A program made the position numbers and the translations under genes. A stretch of DNA of 46,420 nt from NCBI GenBank assembly GCA_020850735.1, contig JADZEE010000015.1, positions 1 to 46,420 on the forward strand, given 5' to 3'. Shown here one piece after another: positions 34,783 to 43,828 of the stretch; position 1 is the stretch's first letter, and each line of letters starts with the position of its first letter. This DNA comes from Gammaproteobacteria bacterium. GTDB taxonomy: Bacteria > Pseudomonadota > Gammaproteobacteria > JADZEE01. Below the pieces are notes generated by a model that was given only the letters and a program-made list of their open reading frames with translations, ran no database searches and was not told where the DNA came from.

Positions 34783-34979
34783 GCCATGGGAAACCATCAC
34801 CGCGCCTGCTGCGACGGCTCCTGGACACCCCTGGCCGCGTTTTGCGGGGACCCCCGAAAGCGTTTACGCAGGGCCCGCTACGCGCGCGATTTTGTGCACC
34901 CCCGCGCCTGGCCAGCAACGCCCGGAAGCCGTCTCGCTACGGCAGGCGAATGTTGCACAAGCTCTGAGACGAGGCGCGC

Positions 34980-36782
34980 TCACGCCTCGTCTTTGCGACC
35001 GCCGCGGTGTTCGCACGGTCCGCCGGGCCGGGACAGGTTGCGTGCGCTGTTGATCAGCGCGACGTGCGTCAGCGCCTGCGGGAAGTTGCCGAGCATCATG
35101 CCGCAGTGCGGATCGTACTCCTCCGCGAACAGGCCGAGATCATTGCCCGTTCCGAGCAAACGCTCGAACAGTGACTCGGCCTCGCGCGTACGCCCCTGCA
35201 GGGCGTAGTTGTCCACCAACCAGAACGAGCAGGGCAGGAACGCGCCCTCCTCGCCCGTCAGGCCGTCGACCTGCGGTGCCGCCAGATAGCGGTGCACGAA
35301 ACCTTCGTGCACGAGCTCACGTTCGATTGCGGCGACCGTGGCACGCATCCGCGCATCAGTGGCCGGCAGGAAGCCGACCAGCGGCAACAGCAACAGGCTC
35401 GCATCGACGGCTGTCGAGCCGTAGGACTGCACGAAACAGCCCCGCCCGGTATCGAAACCGCGGCGGCACACCTCGGCGTGAATGCGGTCGCGCAACCCGC
35501 GCCAGCTCGTTGCCGGTCCCTCGAGCCCGAGCTGTTCGACGGCCTTCACCGCCCGGTCGGCGGCGACCCAGGCCATCACCTTCGAGTGGGTGAAATGGCG
35601 CCGCGGACCGCGCACCTCCCAGATGCCGTTGTCGGCCCGTTCCCAGTTCGACTCGAGAAAGTCCATGAGCGCGCGCTGCAGGTCCCAGGCGTGGTTACCG
35701 GGCTCGATCCCGGCCCGGCGCGCCAGATGCAGGGCGTCCATGACCTCGCCGCACACATCGAGCTGCAGCTGCGCGCTGGCCGCATTGCCGATCCGCACCG
35801 GCGCGGCTCCGGCATAGCCGGGCAGCCAGTCGAGGATCGTTTCCGGAAGGCGCCGCTCGCCGCCGATGCCGTACATGATCTGCAGGTCACCCGGGCGCCC
35901 CGCCGCGACCCGCAGCAGCCATTCGCGCCACGCGCAGGCCTCGTCGCGGTAGCCGGCGATCAACAACGCGTAGAGCGTGAACGTCGCGTCACGCATCCAG
36001 CAGTACCGGTAATCCCAGTTCCGCGCGCCGCCCGGCGTTTCCGGCAGCGACGTGGTCGGCGCCGCCACCATGCCACCGGTCGGAGCATACGTGAGCGCTT
36101 TGAGCGTGATCAGCGAACGGTGCACCGCGTCCGCCCAGTGGCCGTTGTACTCGCTCTGCGCCCCCCACGCACGCCACCAGCCGGTGGTCCGGGCACAGGC
36201 CGCGTGGGCGTCGATCGGCAGCGGCGGCTCCCGGTGCGAGGGGAAGTAGCTGAGCACGAACGGGACGCTGGCGCCGGCATCGATCGAGAATTCCGCCACC
36301 GTGCGGAACCGCTCACCGCGCATGGGCACGACGCCGTGAACGTGCAGTGCATCCGGCCCGGCGACGGCGATCCGGCCACCGTCGTAGCGCCGCACCCACG
36401 GCACGACAGCACCATAGTCGAAGCGCACGACCAGCTCCATGCGCATCCGCACGCGGCCCTCGATGCCCTCGACCAGCCGCACCACATCGTCGCGCTCCGG
36501 CCACGGCGGCATGCAGTCGACCACGCGCACACGACCTTCACCGGTCTCGAACTCCGTTTCGAGCACGAGCGTGCCGTCGCGGTAGCGCCGGGCACCGGCG
36601 GCTCCGCCCACCGCCGGCGCGATCTGCCAGCGGCCGTTGTCGGCGCCGCCGAGCAACGCCGCAAAGCAGGCGCCCGAGTCGAAGCGCGGCAGGCACAGCC
36701 AGTCGATCGAGCCGTCGCGACCGACCAGCGCCGCTGTACGCGTATTGCCGATGAGGGCGTAATCGCTGATCGCGGATGGCAT
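34980..36782 (-). CDS. glycoside hydrolase family 15 protein (glucoamylase/trehalase-like)
   Basis: A 600-residue protein beginning ISDYALIGNTRTAALVGRDG and SIDWLCLPRFDSGACFAALL, the standard start of bacterial GH15 proteins. An N-terminal beta-sandwich is followed by an (alpha/alpha)6 barrel with RNWDYRYCWMRDATFTLYAL, EVRGPRRHFTHSKVMAWVA and the late FLPCSFWLVDNYALQGR. The catalytic acid and base should lie in these blocks. Members act on trehalose or alpha-glucans. No signal peptide is seen, so it is cytoplasmic. It starts 7 bases after pgl and is the last gene of zwf-pgl-GH15. Confidence 0.92.
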   Translation of the reverse strand: MPSAISDYALIGNTRTAALVGRDGSIDWLCLPRFDSGACFAALLGGADNGRWQIAPAVGGAAGARRYRDGTLVLETEFETGEGRVRVVDCMPPWPERDDVVRLVEGIEGRVRMRMELVVRFDYGAVVPWVRRYDGGRIAVAGPDALHVHGVVPMRGERFRTVAEFSIDAGASVPFVLSYFPSHREPPLPIDAHAACARTTGWWRAWGAQSEYNGHWADAVHRSLITLKALTYAPTGGMVAAPTTSLPETPGGARNWDYRYCWMRDATFTLYALLIAGYRDEACAWREWLLRVAAGRPGDLQIMYGIGGERRLPETILDWLPGYAGAAPVRIGNAASAQLQLDVCGEVMDALHLARRAGIEPGNHAWDLQRALMDFLESNWERADNGIWEVRGPRRHFTHSKVMAWVAADRAVKAVEQLGLEGPATSWRGLRDRIHAEVCRRGFDTGRGCFVQSYGSTAVDASLLLLPLVGFLPATDARMRATVAAIERELVHEGFVHRYLAAPQVDGLTGEEGAFLPCSFWLVDNYALQGRTREAESLFERLLGTGNDLGLFAEEYDPHCGMMLGNFPQALTHVALINSARNLSRPGGPCEHRGGRKDEA

Positions 36783-36789
36783 CGGCGCG

Positions 36790-37500
36790 TCAGCCGGCGG
36801 TCCGGTCCTGCACGGCGGCGCTCAGCACGTCAGCCGCGGCCGCGGCATCGGCGACGACGACGCTGTCGCCGGCGAGCGCCCTCGTCGCAACCGCCGCCGC
36901 ATCGCCGGCAAGCAGGCGCGCGAGCGCGTACCGCTTGGGCGCGCCGCACACGAGCCACAGGCGCAGACGCGCGCGGCGCAACGTCGGCAACGTCAGGGTC
37001 ATGCGCCGGTGGCCCTGGTGGCTGGCAGTCAGGCACACCGGTTCACGTTCCTCGGCGAGCGCGGCATCACCGGCGAACAGCGACGCGGTGTGCCCGTCAC
37101 TGCCGAGACCGAGGTGAACGACGTCGAGCACCGGCGGATCGCCGGCGACGGCGCGAAGCGTGCGCGCGTAGGCGCTCCCGTCCGCCGCTGCGTCCACGGG
37201 CATAGGACGCAGATTCGCGCGCGGCACGCGTCGGCCGAGCGGGCTCGCAAGGAACGCGCGCCAGTTGCGGTCGACGTCCGCCGGCGCCACGATGCGCTCG
37301 TCGGTCTGGACGATGATCACGCGCGACCAGTCCACAGTCGCGTCGGCGAGCGCCGAGTACAGCGGCGGGGCCATGCGCCCGCCGCTCAATGCGAGTGTCG
37401 CCCGGTTGCGCTCGGCGAGCGCCGCGTCCACGGCGCGGGCGATGAGGACCGCCGCCGCGACGGCGGCGTCCGCGTCGACCACCAGGCGCGGCTTCAACAC
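36790..37500 (-). CDS. pgl: 6-phosphogluconolactonase
   Basis: A 236-residue enzyme, DevB/SOL family, that hydrolyses 6-phosphogluconolactone. Motifs are [37 protein letters not shown], the catalytic region [20 protein letters not shown] and [10 protein letters not shown]. The start GTG at 37500 overlaps the zwf stop (GTGTTGA); TTG at 37497 is an alternative. The overlap with zwf couples the two consecutive steps of the oxidative pentose phosphate pathway. Confidence 0.94.
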   Translation of the reverse strand: MLKPRLVVDADAAVAAAVLIARAVDAALAERNRATLALSGGRMAPPLYSALADATVDWSRVIIVQTDERIVAPADVDRNWRAFLASPLGRRVPRANLRPMPVDAAADGSAYARTLRAVAGDPPVLDVVHLGLGSDGHTASLFAGDAALAEEREPVCLTASHQGHRRMTLTLPTLRRARLRLWLVCGAPKRYALARLLAGDAAAVATRALAGDSVVVADAAAAADVLSAAVQDRTAG

Positions 37501-38885
37501 GCGGGCGCCGGGTCGTACCAGCCGCCGAGATCGGCCACCAGGCGGTCGGCGGCAGCGGGTCCCCACGAGCCGGCCGGGTAGGGATGCGCCACCCCCGCAT
37601 CGCCGAGCACGTCGTCCACCAGCCTCCAGGCTGCTTCCACCGAGTCCTCGCACGCGAACAGGGTCGTGTCGCCGCGCAATGCGTCGCCGATGAGCCGCTC
37701 GTAGGCACTCATCTCGCCGCTGGTCTCGTCGCACATGACCAGCTCGACCGCGCGCCCCCGCATCTGTTCGCCGGCCTGCTTGCTGCGCACGCCGAGCGCG
37801 ATCAGGACCCGATCGGGTCCGAGGCGAAAGCGCAGGTAGTTGGCATTGCGGGGCAGTGGCTCGTCAAACAGGCGCTGCGGTGGATGGCGGAAAGACGCAT
37901 ACACTTCCGTGGCGGTGACGGCCAGGCGCTTGCCCGTGCGCACGACGAACGGCACGCCCGCCCAGCGCCAGGAGTCGACGCCGAGTCGCAGGGCGGCATA
38001 CGTCTCGACCGCGGACCGCGGGTCCACGCCGGCCTCGTCGCGATAGCCACCGTACTGCCCGCGCACCACGCCGGTGGCGTGCAGCGGTTTCGCCGCGCGC
38101 AGGACCTTTACCTTCTCGTCGCGGACGGCTTCGCTGCCGATGCCGACCGGGGGCTCCATGGTCAACAGCGACACGATCTGGAGCAGGTGGTTCTGGACCA
38201 CGTCACGGATGGCACCGAGCTCCTCGTACAGTCGCCCGCGGCCTTCGACCCCGAAACTCTCGGTCATGGTGATCTGCACGTTGCCGACGTGATAGCGGTT
38301 CCACAGCGGCTCGAGAAACGAATTGGCAAACCGGAAATAGAGCAGGTTCTGCACCGATTCCTTGCCGAGGAAGTGGTCGATGCGGAAGATTGCACGCTCG
38401 TCGAACACGCGGGCGAGCGCGTGATTGAGGGTGCGCGCGGAGCCCAGATCGCGCCCGAGCGGCTTCTCCACCACCACGCGCGCACCGGACGCACAGCCGG
38501 AGGAGCCGAGGCGCTCGATGACGTTGCCGAAAAGACTCGGCGGGATCGCCAGATAGTGCAGCGGCCGTGAAGCATCACCAAGCGCCACCCGCAGGCGTTC
38601 GAACGTCGCCGAGTCGCGGTAGTCCCCGCACACGTAGTGCATGCGCTGTGACAGCGCTTGCGCGGCGTCCGGGTCCGCACCGCCGCCGTGCTGCTCGAGA
38701 CTCTCGCGTGCCCGCGCACGCAGGCGTTCGAGGTTCCAGCTCTCGCGCGCCACGCCGATGATTGGCAGGTCAAGCCGACCGCGACGGACGAGGTTTTGCA
38801 GCGCCGGGAAGATCTTCTTGAAAGCGAGATCGCCAGTGATGCCGAAAAGCACCAGCGCGTCGGCGTCGTGCTCATTCATGCTCAT
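37494..38885 (-). CDS. zwf: glucose-6-phosphate 1-dehydrogenase
   Basis: A 463-residue NADP(+)-linked enzyme. The coenzyme loop is [16 protein letters not shown] (Ile in place of the more common Ala/Gly-Ser), followed by [17 protein letters not shown], the active-site [20 protein letters not shown] (about residue 167; His and Lys) and [16 protein letters not shown]. It is a little shorter than E. coli Zwf (491 aa). First gene of the operon, with the tRNA-Arg gene upstream on the same strand. Confidence 0.96.
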   Translation of the reverse strand: MSMNEHDADALVLFGITGDLAFKKIFPALQNLVRRGRLDLPIIGVARESWNLERLRARARESLEQHGGGADPDAAQALSQRMHYVCGDYRDSATFERLRVALGDASRPLHYLAIPPSLFGNVIERLGSSGCASGARVVVEKPLGRDLGSARTLNHALARVFDERAIFRIDHFLGKESVQNLLYFRFANSFLEPLWNRYHVGNVQITMTESFGVEGRGRLYEELGAIRDVVQNHLLQIVSLLTMEPPVGIGSEAVRDEKVKVLRAAKPLHATGVVRGQYGGYRDEAGVDPRSAVETYAALRLGVDSWRWAGVPFVVRTGKRLAVTATEVYASFRHPPQRLFDEPLPRNANYLRFRLGPDRVLIALGVRSKQAGEQMRGRAVELVMCDETSGEMSAYERLIGDALRGDTTLFACEDSVEAAWRLVDDVLGDAGVAHPYPAGSWGPAAADRLVADLGGWYDPAPAC

Positions 38886-38957
38886 GTGACCCGCACATGT
38901 ATCCTGCGACAGCAGCGCCCGCCCGGGGTTCAGCGCGCGGGCACTGACACCTGTGGA

Positions 38958-39034
38958 TGGCGCGCCCTAGAGGATTCGAACCTCTGACCTTCGGCTCCGG
39001 AGGCCGACGCTCTATCCAGCTGAGCTAAGGGCGC
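38958..39034 (-). tRNA. tRNA-Arg (anticodon CCG)
   Basis: A 77-base cloverleaf on the minus strand: acceptor GCGCCCT with AGGGCGC, encoded CCA (38958-38960), D-arm TAGCTCAGCTGGATAGAGC, anticodon stem TCGGC/GCCGA with loop CTCCGGA (CCG), and T-arm GGTTCGAATCC. Confidence 0.97.
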
Positions 39035-39137
39035 GCGGTGGCGGCAACCGCTCGCAACGGCCGGTACAAATCGGCGGTGTCGCGGGGGCGGTAAAGATAA
39101 CCCCGCCCGCCACACTAGTCCATCCGCCTGATTTGGC

Positions 39138-39143
39138 TATAAT
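39138..39143 (+). promoter_or_regulatory. -10 element for cytochrome c5
   Basis: A perfect TATAAT, preceded by TTTGGC, 86 bases before the ATG at 39229. No good -35 hexamer is seen 17 bases upstream. Confidence 0.5.
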
Positions 39144-39228
39144 GGCGCGGCTTTTCACGGCGGTCCCGACCGCGTCGGAACCGCACGACCAGCCGCCGAT
39201 CGGACACCATATCCCCGAGGTTTACGGC

Positions 39229-40113
39229 ATGACCCAGGCAGAAGACTCCCAGTTCGTCCGTTTGTTCACGATCATGATCGTGGTTCTCGTGGTGTTCTGC
39301 ATTGCGATGATCTTCCTCGGCAAGGGTCTGGGCGACGCCTATGGACCCAGGCACGGCGACGGTGACGTGGCGGCGCGGATCGCCCCGGTCGGTGCGGTCA
39401 ACACGGGTGCGCCCGTCGCGGCAGAACCTGCCGCTGCCGCGGTCGCCGCCGCGGCGCCGCCGGCCGCCGGCGGCGACGATCCCGGCAAGGCCGTTTACGA
39501 CGGCGCCTGTTTCGCCTGCCACGGCAACGCCGCCATCGGCGCGCCGGTACTGGGTAATGCGCAGGACTGGGCCCCGCGGATCGAAAAAGGTCTGGACACT
39601 TTGGTCAGTCATGCGATCGACGGCTTCCAGGGCGAGAAAGGTGTGATGCCGCCGCGCGGCGCGCGCACGGATCTGTCCGACGACGACGTACGCGCCGCCG
39701 TCCAGTACATGGTGCGCAACAGCGGTGGCGCGGACGCGGTGGCGCCCGCCACGGGTGGCGGCGGCGCGGACAGCGCCGCGGCGCAGACGCCGGCGGACAC
39801 CGTGGCGGCCGACACCGCAGCGGCGGCGGACGACGCCGGCGCAGGCAACGACACCACGCTGGCGGAGGGCAAACAGGTGTACGACCAGGCGTGCTTCATC
39901 TGCCACGCCTCGGGCGCCGCCGGCGCCCCGAAGCTCGGCGACGCCGAGGCCTGGAACGCACGCGTCGCCCAGGGCATGGATGTTCTCGACGACCACGCCG
40001 TCAATGGCTACATGGGCAGCAAGGGTCTGATGCCGCCCAGGGGTGGCCGTGCCGACATCGCGGACGACAAGATCAAGGCGGCCGTGGCCTACATGGTGGA
40101 CGCGGTCAAATAG
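39229..40113 (+). CDS. membrane-anchored dihaem cytochrome c5
   Basis: A 294-residue protein. One N-terminal transmembrane helix (LFTIMIVVLVVFCIAMIFLG) is followed by an Ala-rich linker, a c5-type domain with CFACH (about residue 94), a second Ala/Asp/Thr-rich linker, and another c5 domain with CFICH (about residue 222). The two domains are clear duplicates: GKAVYDGACFACH versus GKQVYDQACFICH, and VMPPRGARTDLSDDDV versus LMPPRGGRADIADDKI, where the Met is the likely axial ligand. It should sit on the periplasmic face and relay electrons toward an oxidase. Start at ATG 39229; an upstream in-frame ATG at 39133 gives a non-membrane extension. Confidence 0.92.
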   Translation: MTQAEDSQFVRLFTIMIVVLVVFCIAMIFLGKGLGDAYGPRHGDGDVAARIAPVGAVNTGAPVAAEPAAAAVAAAAPPAAGGDDPGKAVYDGACFACHGNAAIGAPVLGNAQDWAPRIEKGLDTLVSHAIDGFQGEKGVMPPRGARTDLSDDDVRAAVQYMVRNSGGADAVAPATGGGGADSAAAQTPADTVAADTAAAADDAGAGNDTTLAEGKQVYDQACFICHASGAAGAPKLGDAEAWNARVAQGMDVLDDHAVNGYMGSKGLMPPRGGRADIADDKIKAAVAYMVDAVK

Positions 40114-40162
40114 ACCGCTCACGGCGTCAGGGACGGGACGACGAGGCGCCGGCGGGCGCCTG

Positions 40163-42310
40163 TCAGACCACGGGTTCGAGGCCGGCGTAGGCCGCCACCA
40201 GCCACTTCGCACCGGCGGCGGAAAAATTCACCTGCACGCGTGTGTGTGCGCCGCTGCCCTCGACACTGAGCACGATTCCTTCGCCGAACCGCGCATGCAG
40301 CACCCGCTGGCCGAGGCGCAAACCGTCCTCACCTGCGTCTTCGATGCCGGCGTAATCGGGAACGTCACCGCCCAGTCTGATTCGCGTGACGAGTTCGGCC
40401 GGCAGCTCGCGCAGAAATCGTGACGGTTGCGAATAGACGTCATTGCGATGCAGGCGCCGCGCCTCGGCGTAGGTGAGGACCAGGCGCGCGCGCGCGCGGG
40501 TCATGCCGACGTAACAAAGCCGCCGTTCCTCCTCCAGTCCCGCCAGATCCTCGGCCGACCGCTGGTGCGGGAACAGACCCTCTTCGAGCCCGACGAGAAA
40601 AACGGTCGGAAACTCCAGGCCCTTGGCCGAATGCAGGGTCATGAGCTGCACGCCGTCCTCGTAGGCCTCGGCCTGGTGCTCCCCGGATTCGAGTACGGCG
40701 TGAGCGAGAAACGCTGCGAGAGGCTCCAGGTCGCGATCCTCCTCGCCGGGCGTGAAATCGCTCGCCGCGCTCACCAGCTCGTCGAGGTTTTCGAGCCGGT
40801 CGGCGGCGCGATCAGCGCCCTCCTTGCGGTAGTGATCGGGCAGGCGGGTCGCGCGGATGACGGTCTCCAGCATCTCGCCGAGCGCCATGCCGCTGGTGTC
40901 GCGATCGAGACGATCGATGAGCTGCATGAACTCCCCGAGCGCGGCACACGCGCGGGCAGGCAGCTCCCGCGTGGCGAGCAGCCGCTGGCTCGCCGCCCAC
41001 ATCGAGATCCGCTCGCCGCGAGCGACGCTGCGCAGACTCTCCAGTGTCCTGCTCCCGATCCCGCGCGCGGGCGTGTTGACGACGCGTTCGAAGGCCGCGT
41101 CGTCGTCGCGCCAGGCAACCAGGCGCAGGTAAGCGAGCGCATCCTTGACTTCCGCGCGTTCGTAGAAGCGGAAACCGCCGTAGACACGATAGGGCACGTC
41201 GGCCCCGCGCAGGGCCTCTTCCAGCACGCGCGACTGCGCGCTGGTGCGATACAGACTTGCGCAATCGCGGTAGCTGCCGCCCTGATCGGCGTGGCGGCGG
41301 ATCTGCTCGACGCAGAAGCGCGCCTCGTCGCGGTCGTTGTAGGCCGAGTACAGCTCGATCGGCTCGCCGTCGGTGCCTGCCGTCCACAGCTCCTTGCCGA
41401 GGCGCGCGCTGTTGTTGGCGATGAGCGCATTCGCGGCCGCCAGAATGTTGCCCGTGGAGCGGTAATTCTGCTCCAGGCGAATGATGCGCCCGCCGGGAAA
41501 GTCGCGCACGAAGTCCTGCATGTTCTCGACGCGAGCACCACGCCAGGAGTAAATCGACTGGTCATCGTCGCCGACCACGAACAGGTCGGCGCGGCGGCCG
41601 GCGAGCAGGCGCAACCAGGCGTACTGAATGGCGTTGGTGTCCTGGAACTCGTCCACCAGCACGTGCCGGAAGCGCTGCCGGTAGTGCTCGAGCAGCGGTG
41701 CGTGGTCACGCCACAGCTCGTGCGCCCTGAGCAGCAGTTCCGCGAAATCGACCAGCCCGGATCGCGCGCAGGCCTCCTCGTAGGCCTTGTATATATTGAT
41801 GAGCTGGGCCACGGTCGCGTCGCCGTGGTCTTCCAGGTGGGCCGTGCGCAGGCCTTGTTCCTTGCGTGCGTTGATGAACCATTGCGCCTCGCGCGCCGGC
41901 CAGTGCGACTCGTCCAGTCCCAGACCCCTGATCACGCGTTTGATCAGTCGCAGTTGATCGTCGGAGTCGATGATTTGGAAGTTCTGCGGCAGACCGGCTT
42001 CACGCCAGTGCAGTCGCAGCAGGCGGTGGGCGATGCTGTGGAAGGTGCCAACCCACATGCCGCCGATCGGCATGCGCAGCAGCCCCTCGATGCGCGCACG
42101 CATCTCGGCAGCGGCCTTGTTGGTGAAGGTCACGGCCAGAATGCCGTGCGCGGCGCTCTGACCGGTCTGTACGTACCACGCGATACGGTGAACGAGCACG
42201 CGCGTCTTGCCGCTGCCCGCCCCGGCGAGCACCAGCAGATGGCCGGGCTCGGCGGCGACCGCCTCGCGCTGCGCGTCGTTGAGAGACTCGAGAATATGTG
42301 AAACGTCCAT
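40163..42310 (-). CDS. uvrD: DNA helicase II (UvrD)
   Basis: A 715-residue superfamily 1A 3'-5' helicase for mismatch and excision repair. Motifs in order: QREAVAAEPGHLLVLAGAGS with GKTRVL (Walker A), TFTNKAAAEMRARI (Ia), GTFHSIAHRLLRLHW, LVDEFQDTNAIQY (II), VGDDDQSIYSWRGA (III), LEQNYRSTGNILAAAN (IV), LMTLHSAKGLEFPTVFLVGL (V) and RRLCYVGMTRARARL (VI). The C-terminal Tudor-like segment (RVLHARFGEGIVLSVEG) contacts RNA polymerase in E. coli UvrD. The start is ATG at 42310. Confidence 0.96.
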   Translation of the reverse strand: MDVSHILESLNDAQREAVAAEPGHLLVLAGAGSGKTRVLVHRIAWYVQTGQSAAHGILAVTFTNKAAAEMRARIEGLLRMPIGGMWVGTFHSIAHRLLRLHWREAGLPQNFQIIDSDDQLRLIKRVIRGLGLDESHWPAREAQWFINARKEQGLRTAHLEDHGDATVAQLINIYKAYEEACARSGLVDFAELLLRAHELWRDHAPLLEHYRQRFRHVLVDEFQDTNAIQYAWLRLLAGRRADLFVVGDDDQSIYSWRGARVENMQDFVRDFPGGRIIRLEQNYRSTGNILAAANALIANNSARLGKELWTAGTDGEPIELYSAYNDRDEARFCVEQIRRHADQGGSYRDCASLYRTSAQSRVLEEALRGADVPYRVYGGFRFYERAEVKDALAYLRLVAWRDDDAAFERVVNTPARGIGSRTLESLRSVARGERISMWAASQRLLATRELPARACAALGEFMQLIDRLDRDTSGMALGEMLETVIRATRLPDHYRKEGADRAADRLENLDELVSAASDFTPGEEDRDLEPLAAFLAHAVLESGEHQAEAYEDGVQLMTLHSAKGLEFPTVFLVGLEEGLFPHQRSAEDLAGLEEERRLCYVGMTRARARLVLTYAEARRLHRNDVYSQPSRFLRELPAELVTRIRLGGDVPDYAGIEDAGEDGLRLGQRVLHARFGEGIVLSVEGSGAHTRVQVNFSAAGAKWLVAAYAGLEPVV

Positions 42311-42449
42311 CGCCGGCATTTTAGCCAGCCCCCCCGGCGAATGCATGGCGCGCACGACCCGCGCAGCGACGCTTTCCGATCCGGAGCCTCGGCACCGCCC
42401 CGGGCACCCGAGGTGAACGCGCGCGGCATGAGTGCGCTATGCTCGGCGC

Positions 42450-43811
42450 ATGGGAATCGTCGCATCGACCCGACCGCCGGCACTGGCGGTGGACACGCCA
42501 GAGGCCGCCTGCGCGCTGGTCGATGCCGTGCTCGGCGCCGCGGCGCGACGCGGTGCGAGCGGCGCCGAGGCTTCCCTCAGCGTCTCCAGCGGACTGTCCG
42601 CCACGGTGCGCTTGGGCGAGGTCGACACCGTCGAACACCATCGTGGCAAGGCACTCGCGGTTACGGTCTACCAGGGTCTGCGCAAGGGCTCGGCGGGCAG
42701 CAACGATCTGCGCGGCGAAGCCATCGAGGCGACGGTTGCCGCGGCCTGTGATATCGCCCGTCACAGTGGCGAGGATCCCTTTGCCGGACTGGTGGATCCG
42801 CACTACCTGGCGCGGGAGTGGCCCGAACTCGACCTGTATCACCCCTGGGACCTGGACGCCGCGCGGGCAATCGCCATCGCCCTCGAATGCGAAGCGGCCG
42901 CACGCGCACACGATGCGCGCATCAGCAACTCCGAGGGTGCGAGCGTGACCACCCACGCGGGCCTGCTCGCCTACGGCAACAGCCTCGGTTTCGTCGGTGC
43001 GTGGAACGCGACACGACACTCGATCAGCTGCCGGGTCATTGCGGGTACGGCGCCGGCGATGCAGCGCGAGGCGTGGTTCAGCAACGCGCGTGCGCAAGCC
43101 GACCTCGCCGGCGCAGCCGAAGTCGGTGCCATCGCCGCGCGCCGGGCGGTGGGTCGTCTGGGCGCACGCAAGATCGCGACCACCGTAGTACCGGTGCTGT
43201 TCGAGGCCCGCGCCGCCGCGAGCCTGTTCGGTCATCTGCTCGGTGCGGTTTCCGGCGCCGCCCAGTATCGCCGCGCCTCGTTTCTGCTCGATGCCCTGGA
43301 CACGTCGGTGTGCGCAGCGCACATCGACATCAGCGAGCAACCGCACCTGCCACGCGCCATGGGCAGCGCACCGTTCGACGGCGACGGGGTGGCGACACGC
43401 GCGCACGCGCTGGTGGACAAGGGCGTGCTCGCGAGCTACGTCCTGTCCGCTTACAGCGCCCGCCGGCTCGGACTGACGCCGACGGGCAACTCGGGCGGCG
43501 TGCACAACCTGGTGATCAGCCACGGCGGGCGCGATCGGGCGGCGATCATCTCCGGGATCGAGCGCGGTCTGCTGGTGACCGAGCTGCTGGGCTTCGGCGT
43601 GAACGGCACCACCGGTGACTACTCCCGGGGTGCCGCCGGATTCTGGATCGAGCGCGGCGAGATCGTTTACCCGGTGGAGGAGATCACCATCGCGGGTAAC
43701 CTGCGCGACATGCTCATGGGGATAGTCGAGATCGGCGCCGACGTCGACACGCGCGGCAATGTGCGTACGGGCTCCGTGCTCGTCGAGCACATGACGCTCG
43801 CCGGTAACTGA
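42450..43811 (+). CDS. pmbA: metalloprotease PmbA (TldE)
   Basis: A 453-residue member of the TldD/PmbA family, which forms a TldD-TldE heterodimer that matures microcin B17 and unfolds and degrades peptides. Seen are HHRGKALAVTVYQGLRKGS, EGASVTTHAGLLAYGNSLGF, TVVPVLFEARAAASLFGHLL, PFDGDGVATRAHALVDKG, GNSGGVHNLVIS and the end VEEITIAGNLRDMLMGI. The HExxxH of TldD is absent, as expected for TldE. tldD is not in the window. I take ATG at 42450, not 42432. Confidence 0.94.
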   Translation: MGIVASTRPPALAVDTPEAACALVDAVLGAAARRGASGAEASLSVSSGLSATVRLGEVDTVEHHRGKALAVTVYQGLRKGSAGSNDLRGEAIEATVAAACDIARHSGEDPFAGLVDPHYLAREWPELDLYHPWDLDAARAIAIALECEAAARAHDARISNSEGASVTTHAGLLAYGNSLGFVGAWNATRHSISCRVIAGTAPAMQREAWFSNARAQADLAGAAEVGAIAARRAVGRLGARKIATTVVPVLFEARAAASLFGHLLGAVSGAAQYRRASFLLDALDTSVCAAHIDISEQPHLPRAMGSAPFDGDGVATRAHALVDKGVLASYVLSAYSARRLGLTPTGNSGGVHNLVISHGGRDRAAIISGIERGLLVTELLGFGVNGTTGDYSRGAAGFWIERGEIVYPVEEITIAGNLRDMLMGIVEIGADVDTRGNVRTGSVLVEHMTLAGN

Positions 43812-43828
43812 GGCAGGGCTGCCGGGGA

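Noticed and set aside
34786..35208. 140-codon plus-strand frame after the gnd remnant
   Set aside because: It overlaps the GH15 3' end on the other strand and does not resemble the missing part of 6PGDH.
40427..42301. 624-codon plus-strand frame opposite uvrD
   Set aside because: Mirror frame of uvrD, with no motif and composition typical of antisense frames.
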